The notes beneath the pieces were generated by a model. That model was given only the letters and a program-made list of their open reading frames with translations. It did no database searches and had not been told where the DNA came from. Of a stretch of 64,000 nucleotides of DNA, positions 34,477-42,543 are shown one piece after another (position 1 is the stretch's first letter; every line of letters starts with the position of its first letter). The stretch comes from Acinetobacter modestus (lineage in GTDB: Bacteria; Pseudomonadota; Gammaproteobacteria; Pseudomonadales; Moraxellaceae): NCBI RefSeq assembly GCF_014636095.1, contig NZ_BMDV01000002.1, positions 631,734 to 695,733 of the forward strand, read 5' to 3'. Both the position numbers and the translations under genes were made by a program.

Positions 34477-35022
34477 TTATTTTTTTGTTGGAACAGATAT
34501 TTTGAGATAAATGGCAAGAAACTTTGCTAAATATGCACATTGTTGAGCAAAGTAACTGATAATTTTTGCTAAATTATTAGCAAAGTCTGCATGTTCAGAA
34601 GCAATCTTTTGATGATGAATTTCATCTTTTTGGATATCTAATACTGCATGATGAATCTCAATATCTTTTTCTTTGAAGAAAATTGCAGCTTCATCTAGTT
34701 CTTTGTTTACAATATTTTCAATGCTTGCAGTACTGATCCAAATTGCATTTCTACCCAGCAATCCAATCAATAATCCATAAATTATTCCGCCTGCGCACCA
34801 GAGTATAGAGGGTAAGACAACAGCATTTTTGTATTGAGCAAAAAAATAGCCGAACAAGTTAAAATGTTCAGTTTCATGTTGATGCATTTCATCTAGCGTT
34901 TTAACCATGTCTTTAAAAAATAGCTTAGCAATCAGTCTATGACCGTAGTAAACCCCAGTTGCTCCTTTTTCACACGCATGAATGATTCTTAGTTGGGTTT
35001 CAATTTCTTTGTACATGCTCAT
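34477..35022 (-). CDS. Second Coq7-like di-iron protein
   Basis: A 181-residue Coq7-family protein with all six di-iron ligands: E18 in HACEKGATGVYYGH, E50 and H53 in QHETEH, E102 in SIENIVNKE, E134 and H137 in KDEIHH. Spacings H53-E102 (49) and E102-E134 (32) equal those of the coq7 product at 14395. A hydrophobic hairpin lies at 70-97. It is otherwise very different from that protein. It could be a second demethoxyubiquinone hydroxylase for other conditions or a di-iron enzyme with another substrate. It is divergent from metR. Confidence 0.8.
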   Translation of the reverse strand: MSMYKEIETQLRIIHACEKGATGVYYGHRLIAKLFFKDMVKTLDEMHQHETEHFNLFGYFFAQYKNAVVLPSILWCAGGIIYGLLIGLLGRNAIWISTASIENIVNKELDEAAIFFKEKDIEIHHAVLDIQKDEIHHQKIASEHADFANNLAKIISYFAQQCAYLAKFLAIYLKISVPTKK

Positions 35023-35285
35023 GGTTTATCTTCATCATTATTATTGTTTTGAAAATATACAGTGCTTGGGTATCTATGAGCAATCAAATAATTGAATTAT
35101 CTGATAAAAAACGTTTAAGATTCACCACATTTGCATTAAGTCATTGGCTTTTGCTAATTTTTATAAATAAGAACATAAGCTTAAATCGATATAGTCATGA
35201 TTCTAATTGTGAGTACATTTCATCTCATTAAACAATAATAAAATAAAATTCATAGTGAGACACACTCATGAATAACATGATAGGA

Positions 35286-35298
35286 TGAATTAAATTCA
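35286..35298. promoter_or_regulatory. Perfect MetR box
   Basis: TGAA-TTAAA-TTCA exactly matches the TGAA-N5-TTCA consensus known for MetR. It lies 15 bases before the metR start, so binding there would be expected to repress or modulate metR. It is also in the region shared with the divergent Coq7-like gene. Confidence 0.7.
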
Positions 35299-35313
35299 AT
35301 TGTGGTGATCGTT

Positions 35314-36234
35314 GTGTTAGAACTTCGTCATTTAAAAACATTAATTGCACTGCGTGAGCATGGTTCATTGGTTGCGGCTGCGACAGATCTATGCCTAACT
35401 CCTTCAGCAATTTCTCATCAATTAAAAGAACTTGATCATTGGTATGGTGTAGAAGTTGTTAATCGCCGTAGTCGTCCAGTAAGTTTTTCCAATGTCGGCG
35501 AGCGTTTACTTCGACTAGCAGATGATGTGTTACCTCAGGTACAGATAGCACAAACGGATATTACTCGTATTGTGCATGGACAAACGGGGAGAATTATTTT
35601 TTCATCCGAATGTCATAGTTGTTTTGACTGGCTGATGCCTTTATTGAATCAATATCGCCAGCAATATCCAGATGTCGATTTAGATTTTGCAGCGGGTTTT
35701 GAGTCTAATCCGCATGAATTATTGCAAAATGCTGAGTTCGATTTATTAATCACTGCTGATCCAATTGCACTCAAAGGGATTGAATACTTTCCGATTTTTG
35801 AATACGAGTCACGTTTGGTACTATCAACGACACATCCATTGGTGCGTAAAGAAAAAATCCTAGTTGAAGATTTGGCTGAACAAACGTTGATTACTTATCC
35901 AGTTGATAAACATCGTTTAGACATCATGGCGCATTTATTCATTCCAGCAAATATTCAACCTAAGCATATTCGAACGACTGATTTAACGCAGATGTTAATT
36001 CAGTTGGTTGCCAGTGGGCGTGGTATTGCGGCTTTACCTGACTGGGTCGTTAATGAATATGAACAAAAGGGATGGGTTGTCAGTCGTCGTTTAGACTGTG
36101 TGTCGCCTCAAGGATTGAGACGCACATTATATGCAGGCTACCGTACTGAAGATAAGGAGAAGAATTACTTTGAAGGTTTCATCAAACAACTGGAAAAATT
36201 TTCTCAGAAACGTACGCTGTATTACACTGTTTAA
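35314..36234 (+). CDS. metR: LysR-type regulator MetR
   Basis: A 306-residue LysR-type activator closely resembling E. coli MetR. The start is taken as GTG at 35314, giving MLELRHLKTLIALREHGSL, which aligns with E. coli MetR (MIEVKHLKTL). GTG codons at 35302 and 35305 are in frame but less likely. The helix-turn-helix is at about 16-60, and the effector domain contains SSECHSCFDWLMPLL, AGFESNPHELLQNAEFDL, and GRGIAALPDWVV. E. coli MetR uses homocysteine as co-regulator and activates metE and metH; neither gene is in this window. Confidence 0.9.
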   Translation: MLELRHLKTLIALREHGSLVAAATDLCLTPSAISHQLKELDHWYGVEVVNRRSRPVSFSNVGERLLRLADDVLPQVQIAQTDITRIVHGQTGRIIFSSECHSCFDWLMPLLNQYRQQYPDVDLDFAAGFESNPHELLQNAEFDLLITADPIALKGIEYFPIFEYESRLVLSTTHPLVRKEKILVEDLAEQTLITYPVDKHRLDIMAHLFIPANIQPKHIRTTDLTQMLIQLVASGRGIAALPDWVVNEYEQKGWVVSRRLDCVSPQGLRRTLYAGYRTEDKEKNYFEGFIKQLEKFSQKRTLYYTV

Positions 36235-36317
36235 AAACATTATTTATTTATTTGGGTTTAATAGACAGTTTTGTCTATTAAACCAATAACTTGACTTAAG
36301 AGAAATAATTCGCACAA

Positions 36318-37358
36318 TTGAGCCATGCAACTGCGCTTGTTCAAAAAATGCCAAAACAATCCCCCTTATCGAACAAACAATTAATGTCTGTCATCGAAAC
36401 TCAAACTGCTATTGCAAAATTGGGTGTCGATTTACACGCGGTAATGACGCTAGTTGCGAATCAAATTCAAAAACTGGTGATTTCTGCAACAGGAACAATT
36501 GTTGAGTTGGCTGAAGACGATGAAATGGTCTATCGAGCTGTTTCAAATAAAGCTGAGCATCTATTGGGTTTGCGTCTGCCATTGAATAAGAGCCTATCAG
36601 GTTTATGTATTTCACAAAAAACAACCTTGTATTGTCGTGATAGTGAAACCGATGCTCGAGTTAATCATGAAGCTTGTCGGCGTGTCGGACTGCGCTCGAT
36701 GGCAGTTGTACCATTATTTTATGAACAGCAGGTGATTGGTGTAATCAAAATTTATTCTGATCAGATAAATGCTTTTCATGAAAAGGATTTATCTCTTCTA
36801 GGATTGATGTCAGATTTGATCGCGGCTGCAATGTACCATGCTACAAAATTCAGCGACCAAGAGTTGTATAAGCTTGCAACACGAGATCACTTAACAGGTC
36901 TAGCAAACAGAGCATTATTTTTAGATTCTTTAAGACTGAAATTGCAAGAAGCAAAACAATTTAAAGAGCAGTTGGCCGTTTTGATCGTAGATATGGATGG
37001 TTTGAAATTAATCAATGATCAGTTTGGACATCGGTATGGTGATACGGCACTGATTGAAATTGCCAAACGACTTTCACAGAACATTCGCAAAAATGATTTA
37101 GTTGCTCGGTTGGGTGGAGATGAGTTTGCGATTATTCTACCTTCTGTAGAAAATTATGATGTAGCTAAACAAATGACTGTGCGTTTGGTTGATGCATGTA
37201 GCCAACCGTTTAGTTTTGAAAATATTTATCTAAAAATTGGTGCGAGTATTGGTTTAGCAATATACCCACATGACAGTTTAGAGTTACAACAGTTGATTGA
37301 TGTTGCTGATTTGAATATGTATGGTGAAAAGAAAAAACGTAAATTGTCGCTATCTTAA
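36318..37358 (+). CDS. GAF-GGDEF diguanylate cyclase
   Basis: A 346-residue cytoplasmic protein. A GAF sensor domain spans about 25-172 (LVANQIQKLVISATGTIVELA to LGLMSDLIAAAMYHATK). A GGDEF domain spans about 180-343: ATRDHLTGLANRALFLDSL, DMDGLKLINDQFGHRYGD, and the active-site loop ARLGGDEFAIIL with an intact GGDEF. An I-site RxxD is not obvious directly upstream. It would make cyclic di-GMP from two GTP, probably controlled by a ligand or redox signal through the GAF domain. The start is a TTG; ATG at 36348 is a candidate. Confidence 0.9.
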   Translation: MSHATALVQKMPKQSPLSNKQLMSVIETQTAIAKLGVDLHAVMTLVANQIQKLVISATGTIVELAEDDEMVYRAVSNKAEHLLGLRLPLNKSLSGLCISQKTTLYCRDSETDARVNHEACRRVGLRSMAVVPLFYEQQVIGVIKIYSDQINAFHEKDLSLLGLMSDLIAAAMYHATKFSDQELYKLATRDHLTGLANRALFLDSLRLKLQEAKQFKEQLAVLIVDMDGLKLINDQFGHRYGDTALIEIAKRLSQNIRKNDLVARLGGDEFAIILPSVENYDVAKQMTVRLVDACSQPFSFENIYLKIGASIGLAIYPHDSLELQQLIDVADLNMYGEKKKRKLSLS

Positions 37359-37428
37359 CGATTGATGATTAATTTGCTGTATTAGTATTAATTAAATTAT
37401 TGAGAATGAATGTGTTTTTATAGTGAAA

Positions 37429-37458
37429 CGGGCTAAAGACAAAATATCTTGTAGCCCG
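37429..37458. terminator. Bidirectional terminator
   Basis: CGGGCTA and TAGCCCG with inner ACAA/TTGT pairing, between the convergent GGDEF and di-iron enzyme genes. Confidence 0.65.
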
Positions 37459-37470
37459 ATCATCTGATGC

Positions 37471-38328
37471 TTAAGCCAACTTTTTATATGTACCATATTG
37501 ATAAGCAATTTGTTCATCCCAAAATTGCTGCCATAAGTCACAATATTCTAAGCACATTTGGCGAATCGCACTGTAATCAGATTCAACGCAAGCTTGAGCA
37601 AGCACGAACCATAAATCATCTTCATGATCATCATCAGCAGCTTCGGCTGTTTCATCATGCGATACACCGTGAACGTAGTAATATCCACTATCTACATCAA
37701 ATCCAACAGCATTGGTTGCTTGACGTAAAGCTGGGCTAAATAAAATTACTTCTTCTTCAGCAACGGCTAGAAGAGCTGAAACTGCCTGATAACGGTCAAA
37801 AGATTTTTCTAAGTAGTTGCGTACTTGTTGAGCAATAAGGGACGGTTGGTAATCATTACGCTCAGATTGAGTCAACTCAAAGTCATCCAGCACATCTTCA
37901 AAGAGAGGATAGTGTGCATACTCTGGATTTCCAGCATAGTAACCATCCTGATCAAAACCTGGACGGAAGCCAAACTCATCTAAGATATTGAGATTAAGTA
38001 AGAAGCGAGGATACATTTTAGAGCCAGATAGCAAACGCGGCTCTAATTGCTTCGTTTGGAACTGTGCCATGAGCAATGCATCAGTAAACACCTGAACAAT
38101 CGCATGACGATATTCTAAATGAATGTGCTTCAATGTTTCTTTATCAATTACACCATCATTTAGCATCTGAATTGCTGGATGAGTTGAAACAGGATGATTT
38201 GAAATCTCTGCTCTTAACTCTTTCAGAAAATTCAAATTCTTGTTCCATAATTCTTCAGAAATACTATTTTTCATTCCGTCTATAGCTTTCTGTCTAGGGT
38301 CGTTAAAGTTTTCAAATTTTTTTGGCAT
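37471..38328 (-). CDS. Heme-oxygenase-like di-iron enzyme (HDO superfamily)
   Basis: A 285-residue helical protein of the iron-containing redox enzyme / heme-oxygenase-like fold. HIHLEYRHAIVQVF has an E72-x2-H75 pair, an Ex2H arrangement used by UndA-type enzymes. LLAVAEEEVILF carries E191-193, and YYVHGVSHDETAEA plus DDDHEDDLW provide H220, H224, D232 and H235, candidate ligands. Family members form alkenes from fatty acids, build p-aminobenzoate (CADD), or N-oxygenate arginine; this one's reaction is unknown. It is divergent from a TetR regulator. Confidence 0.6.
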   Translation of the reverse strand: MPKKFENFNDPRQKAIDGMKNSISEELWNKNLNFLKELRAEISNHPVSTHPAIQMLNDGVIDKETLKHIHLEYRHAIVQVFTDALLMAQFQTKQLEPRLLSGSKMYPRFLLNLNILDEFGFRPGFDQDGYYAGNPEYAHYPLFEDVLDDFELTQSERNDYQPSLIAQQVRNYLEKSFDRYQAVSALLAVAEEEVILFSPALRQATNAVGFDVDSGYYYVHGVSHDETAEAADDDHEDDLWFVLAQACVESDYSAIRQMCLEYCDLWQQFWDEQIAYQYGTYKKLA

Positions 38329-38750
38329 AGTCTTGTACTCAATGAATTAATATTATTGCTTTTCCAATTATATAGTGTCGATTTGCTTTGGTTGCTTTTG
38401 AATAACTATTAGTTCAACCAAATATCTTTTTATTGGATGACCTAAATATAAAATGATTTTTTTGTGAAATCAATTTATTAAACAATCTAAAAAATAATAA
38501 GAAAGATTATTAATTAACTTAACTGATGTAAAAAGGTGATATAATTCACCATATATTTTAATTTTTTTTAAATAGAAATTTTTTTTTACAAATAAGCTTG
38601 TTAATCATAAGTTTTTTGCTTAATTTATATGAGGGTATATATAAGAAATTCGCTTAATATAAATATACATAGGTGCCAGAAACTTCCAGCATTTAACTAT
38701 GTCTAAATAATTAATTAAGCTTTTTGATAAAATTTAAAAAGGATAATAAA
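38329..38750. other. AT-rich divergent intergenic region with dyads
   Basis: About 420 bases between the di-iron enzyme gene and the TetR gene, very AT-rich. It contains the palindrome GGTGATATAATTCACC at 38535-38550 and an ACATAG/CTATGT dyad at 38667-38702 enclosing TGCCAGAAACTTCCAGCA. No convincing coding frame. Confidence 0.5.
38535..38550. promoter_or_regulatory. Palindrome overlapping a TATAAT element
   Basis: GGTGA-TATAAT-TCACC has 5-bp arms with a perfect -10-like hexamer in the centre. This arrangement, in front of a TetR-type gene, is what a repressor site covering a promoter would look like. The assignment is inference. Confidence 0.5.
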
Positions 38751-39311
38751 ATGTCAAAAAAAGAAGATATTATTGCAACGGCTCTGAATCTTTTTAACCG
38801 CTATAACTACAGCTCAGTAGGGGTAGACCGAATTATCAGTGAGTCTGGCGTTGCCAAGATGACTTTTTATAAGTATTTCCCTTCAAAAGAGAACCTCATA
38901 GAGGAGTGCTTGTCTAGGCGTAATAAGAGTATTCAAGAAGCGATTGAAAAAGAACTTAGTATACTTAACGAAGATGATTATTTAGGCAAAATTAAGGCAG
39001 TCTATTTTTGGCATGTAGCTTGGTTTAATTCCGATGATTTTCATGGTTGTATGTTTCAAAAAGCATCACTTGAAGTATTACAACAATATCCGTCTATTAT
39101 TCGACCAATCATTGAATATAGAGAATGGTTAATGCAATTATTAGAAGGTTTTTTTGAAAAAGCTAAAGTTTTTCAGCCTCATGTACTAACTTCAATGTAT
39201 ATTAATATTTTAGATGGTATGACTGCTTATGCTAAAGTAAATAAAGACCATACACAAATAGAAGAGTGTTGGTATTATATTGAAAAATTGATTAATTTAG
39301 ATGCAGCTTGA
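38751..39311 (+). CDS. TetR/AcrR family transcriptional regulator
   Basis: A 186-residue regulator. The N-terminal DNA-binding domain (about 1-48) shows the TetR pattern: IIATALNLFNRYNYSSVGVD, then RIISESGVAKMTFYKYFPSKE. The ligand domain contains AWFNSDDFHGCMFQKAS. The open frame begins with TTG at 38724, but ATG at 38751 has an AAAGGA ribosome binding site at good spacing. It is divergent from the di-iron enzyme gene and separated by a region with two dyads, so the most economical guess is local control of that gene and itself. The ligand is unknown. Confidence 0.9.
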   Translation: MSKKEDIIATALNLFNRYNYSSVGVDRIISESGVAKMTFYKYFPSKENLIEECLSRRNKSIQEAIEKELSILNEDDYLGKIKAVYFWHVAWFNSDDFHGCMFQKASLEVLQQYPSIIRPIIEYREWLMQLLEGFFEKAKVFQPHVLTSMYINILDGMTAYAKVNKDHTQIEECWYYIEKLINLDAA

Positions 39312-39367
39312 TTAGTATTTAATATTGCTAAATAGTTTATTTAGAATTTTAAAATATTTATTATAAA

Positions 39368-39400
39368 AAATAAACCGAGGTTTATAACCTCGGTTTATTT
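39368..39400. terminator. Bidirectional terminator
   Basis: AAATAAACCGAGGTT and AACCTCGGTTTATTT form a long perfect stem with a three-base loop. Confidence 0.9.
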
Positions 39401-39418
39401 GTAGTAGTTTGTTTCTAT

Positions 39419-40198
39419 TTATTTTTCAACGAATGCACGTTCAATAACATAGTCACCCATTACACCCATACGCGGTGATTCAACTAAACCATGTTGATCA
39501 AGTAATGCTGCAACGTCTTTTAGGAATGCAGGGCTACCACAAAGCATTGCACGGTCAGTTTCACGATTGAAACGTGGCAAACCAATTTTTTCAAATAATT
39601 GACCAGATTCAATTGCGGTTGTAACGCGACCTTGGGTATGGAAAGGTTCACGTGTCACAGTTGGATAGTAGATTAATTTATCTTTGATACCCAATTCTTC
39701 AAAGAACTCATGGTTTGGTAGTTCATTTAAGATTAAATCTTGGTATGCAAGCTCTGATACATAACGCGTACCATGAACCATGATCACTTTTTCAAATTTT
39801 TCATATGTTTCGGGATCACGTAATAAAGCCAAGAATGGTGCTAATCCTGTACCTGAAGATAACAGATATAGGTTTTTACCTGGCAATAAATCATCATGTA
39901 CAAGAGTACCTGTAGGTTTTTTAGAAATAAGGATTTCATCGCCCACTTCTACTTTTTGTAAAATAGATGTTAAAGGACCATCTTGTACTTTAATTGAGAA
40001 GAATTCGAGTTCTTCTTCATAATTCGCACTCGCAATCGAATACGCACGCATTAAAGGCTTACCATTCACTTCAAGTCCGATCATGACAAACTGACCATTT
40101 TTAAAACGTAAGCTTGTATCGCGCGTGGTTTTAAAACTGAAAAGCGTGTCATTCCAGTGGTGAACATGAGTAATGCGTTCAACGTTAAAAGCAGCCAT
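39419..40198 (-). CDS. fpr: Ferredoxin-NADP reductase
   Basis: A 259-residue flavoprotein moving electrons between NADPH and ferredoxin or flavodoxin. FAD-binding RAYSIAS is at 51-57 and the NADP-binding SSGTGLAPFLALLRD at 114-128. The pyridine nucleotide motif MVHGTRYVSELAYQD and the terminal VERAFVEK are characteristic of the bacterial Fpr subclass. Length equals the E. coli and Azotobacter enzymes. In many bacteria fpr is induced by oxidative stress through SoxR or FinR, but no binding site was recognised. Monocistronic. Confidence 0.95.
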   Translation of the reverse strand: MAAFNVERITHVHHWNDTLFSFKTTRDTSLRFKNGQFVMIGLEVNGKPLMRAYSIASANYEEELEFFSIKVQDGPLTSILQKVEVGDEILISKKPTGTLVHDDLLPGKNLYLLSSGTGLAPFLALLRDPETYEKFEKVIMVHGTRYVSELAYQDLILNELPNHEFFEELGIKDKLIYYPTVTREPFHTQGRVTTAIESGQLFEKIGLPRFNRETDRAMLCGSPAFLKDVAALLDQHGLVESPRMGVMGDYVIERAFVEK

Positions 40199-40298
40199 TA
40201 AAGGTCTCGATCACAGTTAAAAGAAACAGATTGCTATTCTAATCTAAAATCATTCTCTATAAACTGAATATATTTAATTGTGTTTATAAGAAAAAGTG

Positions 40299-41033
40299 AT
40301 GAGTAATTCTGTGGTCATGCCGATCATCGGTTATATGCATTCTCCTTATCAGGAGAAATTTGGTATTCCACGACAGCCAAATTTGGTGCAGGTAGAGTCC
40401 TATATAGAGTTGTCAGAACCTTATAATGATCTTTCGGCATTTGAGGGAATTGAAGACTTCAGTCATTTATGGTTATTGTGGCAATTCCATGATAATAAAA
40501 ATACTGATAACTCCTTGAATCAAATGTCTAAATTTCGTCCACAAGTGCGTCCGCCTAGATTAGGAGGTAATCAAAAAATTGGAGTATTTGCAACGAGGAG
40601 TATGTATCGCCCATCTCCTATAGGTTTGTCGGTCGTTCGCTTTTTACGTGTTGAAAAATATGCCAAGAGTGTTCGAATATATGTGATGGGAAGTGATTTA
40701 CTCAATAAAACTCCAATTTTGGATATTAAACCTTATATCCATTATTCAGATGCAGTGATGAATGCAGTCAGTGGCTATGCGCAAGAGGAGCCGATTCGAA
40801 AGCGTGTTCTATGGAGCGAATTAGCACAATCAATTAAGCACAAGTTAATTCAAGAGAATGATACTCAGTCGAAAATCTTTGACGAGTTAGAACAAGTCCT
40901 ATCTTTAGATCCACGGCCTGCTTATCATGATGATGCGAGTCGAATTTATAAAATGAAGTTTTCCACGTTCGATGTGAGCTTTAATGTTAATGATGACAAG
41001 ATCAACATATTAAAGCTTGACGCTATCAATTAG
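40299..41033 (+). CDS. trmO: tRNA (N6-threonylcarbamoyladenosine(37)-N6)-methyltransferase TrmO
   Basis: A 244-residue SAM-dependent enzyme that converts t6A to m6t6A at position 37 of tRNA-Thr. Family features: IIGYMHSPYQEKFGIPRQP, then FEGIEDFSHLWLLWQFH, RPPRLGGNQKIGVFATRS and RPSPIGLSVVRF, ending in a C-terminal domain with LDPRPAYH. The gene was formerly called yaeB/tsaA. The ATG at 40299 is preferred over the GTG directly before it. Length agrees with E. coli TrmO (235). It is divergent from fpr. Confidence 0.93.
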   Translation: MSNSVVMPIIGYMHSPYQEKFGIPRQPNLVQVESYIELSEPYNDLSAFEGIEDFSHLWLLWQFHDNKNTDNSLNQMSKFRPQVRPPRLGGNQKIGVFATRSMYRPSPIGLSVVRFLRVEKYAKSVRIYVMGSDLLNKTPILDIKPYIHYSDAVMNAVSGYAQEEPIRKRVLWSELAQSIKHKLIQENDTQSKIFDELEQVLSLDPRPAYHDDASRIYKMKFSTFDVSFNVNDDKINILKLDAIN

Positions 41034-41041
41034 CATCCATA

Positions 41042-42313
41042 TTAGTGCTGTTGCATCCAGAGCATGATAATTAGTACAGTCATATGTATGATTTGGGCTG
41101 GAATAAAAGAAAGAGCATATTTATACCCTCCTGTTAGCGCAGCGTTGATACTTTTCGCTAAAGCATGAGCAGCGAGTCCAATCATTAATGCAATCATAAG
41201 TGTTGTTGCCTGAACGGTATCAGGCTCTGCTTGGACAACGATTGCAGCAATCGCCGCATGTATTTCAAAAAGAGATGCGATTAATGTACCTAAAATCAGA
41301 CCTGAACTACCAAGCCAAAGGTTGAGAGCATATACCGCGGCTTGAATTGCTGATAAGGCAAAAGTAATAATGATGGCATTTTTGAAGCTGAACATGCGGC
41401 TGCTATCATTGGTTGCGATTGTTTCACCATCGCCAATAGATGTCCGCATCAAATATAAAGCCCAAATAGATAGAACGATGGTTGAAATGATAGTTGGCAA
41501 AAATATGATTTTGAACCAAGCCAAGCTAATGCTTGCAACAATAATGAGCATTTGAATAAGCGTAGACACGCAGGACATCAAGGCAGCACCAGCATTTACA
41601 TGAGGGTTCGCACCATTGTTACGAACTTCCATACCCAGATTTGCGATAGTTGCTGTGCTTGAGACAAAACCAGATGCCAAAGCAGAAAATACGATTGCAT
41701 TTTTTGATGATAGAAGTCTTTTGGCAAAATGTGCTAATGCTTGTACAAATAGTATGAGGCTTAATAATTTCAAAATTGTATAGGGATTTAATACTGGTCC
41801 CCAAAATGCTTGGTTAGGTACTAAGGGCAGTGCAATCAGTATTAAAGCCAGTAGTAGCACGCCATCCCTTAATTCACTTTCATTAATCCACTGGTTTGCG
41901 AGCCCGTGAAGTGATTGTTTCGCAAAAAGTAGAATGGTCAGCGTCACTGCAAGCCCAGCAGCTAAATTGATATTCCATATGCAAACAGCACCGATAAAAT
42001 AGGTCATTATGAGTGCAAGTTCAGTAGTCACACCAGGATCATCGGGTTGACTTTTAAGTGATGCAATACTTATAGCACCAATTAAAATTGCCCCCGTAAT
42101 TCCTATTTCTAAATTAAATAAAAAGCACAGTGTTCCTAAAAGAGAGCTAATTGCAAAGGTTCTAAAACCAGCAAAGGTTTTGGTCTTATGCTTCGCTTTG
42201 CTTTGTTCCCGTTCTAAGCCGATCAATAATCCACAACCGAGCGATACAGCAAAGATCATCATTAACTGACTCAAAGCCGTATTTTGTATTGATAAATCAA
42301 GTAAATCAGTCAT
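41042..42313 (-). CDS. MgtC/SapB-DUF4010 membrane protein
   Basis: A 423-residue polytopic inner-membrane protein. The N-terminal part (about 10-140) is an MgtC/SapB-type domain with the conserved GCGLLIGLEREQSK and GFRTFAISSLLG segments. The rest (about 190-400) corresponds to DUF4010, with SALASGFVSSTATIANL. MgtC proteins in pathogens help growth in low magnesium or in macrophages; the DUF4010-fused form has no clear function. It is convergent with trmO, with only 8 bases between stop codons and no evident hairpin. Confidence 0.88.
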   Translation of the reverse strand: MTDLLDLSIQNTALSQLMMIFAVSLGCGLLIGLEREQSKAKHKTKTFAGFRTFAISSLLGTLCFLFNLEIGITGAILIGAISIASLKSQPDDPGVTTELALIMTYFIGAVCIWNINLAAGLAVTLTILLFAKQSLHGLANQWINESELRDGVLLLALILIALPLVPNQAFWGPVLNPYTILKLLSLILFVQALAHFAKRLLSSKNAIVFSALASGFVSSTATIANLGMEVRNNGANPHVNAGAALMSCVSTLIQMLIIVASISLAWFKIIFLPTIISTIVLSIWALYLMRTSIGDGETIATNDSSRMFSFKNAIIITFALSAIQAAVYALNLWLGSSGLILGTLIASLFEIHAAIAAIVVQAEPDTVQATTLMIALMIGLAAHALAKSINAALTGGYKYALSFIPAQIIHMTVLIIMLWMQQH

Positions 42314-42543
42314 GTCATATCCTTTCGCTTAGAGGATCATCGTTATTGTTTGGGCAAAATTTAGTTGAATTTATATACTTTAAAATTGCATAAATGCATC
42401 GCTTTATCTTAACCCTTTTTGCTTTTATGGCTAAGTCATCTATATGTTTTTTAAAGTGCATTTAATCAATATTGAGTCATGAAATGATCTGGGAGATTTC
42501 AATAAATCTCTGTTATATTATAGAAATAGCTTGGGGTATAACA

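Noticed and set aside
35049..35231. 60-codon forward frame between the Coq7-like gene and metR
   Set aside because: Low-complexity AT-rich sequence without ribosome binding site; better explained as promoter region.
37467..37739. Forward frame of 90 codons antisense to the di-iron enzyme gene
   Set aside because: It is His/Gln-rich shadow sequence produced by the opposite-strand codons.
38667..38702. Second dyad (ACATAG/CTATGT) before the TetR gene as a definite operator
   Set aside because: Arms are only six bases and the sequence is AT-rich; kept only as a note in the intergenic description.
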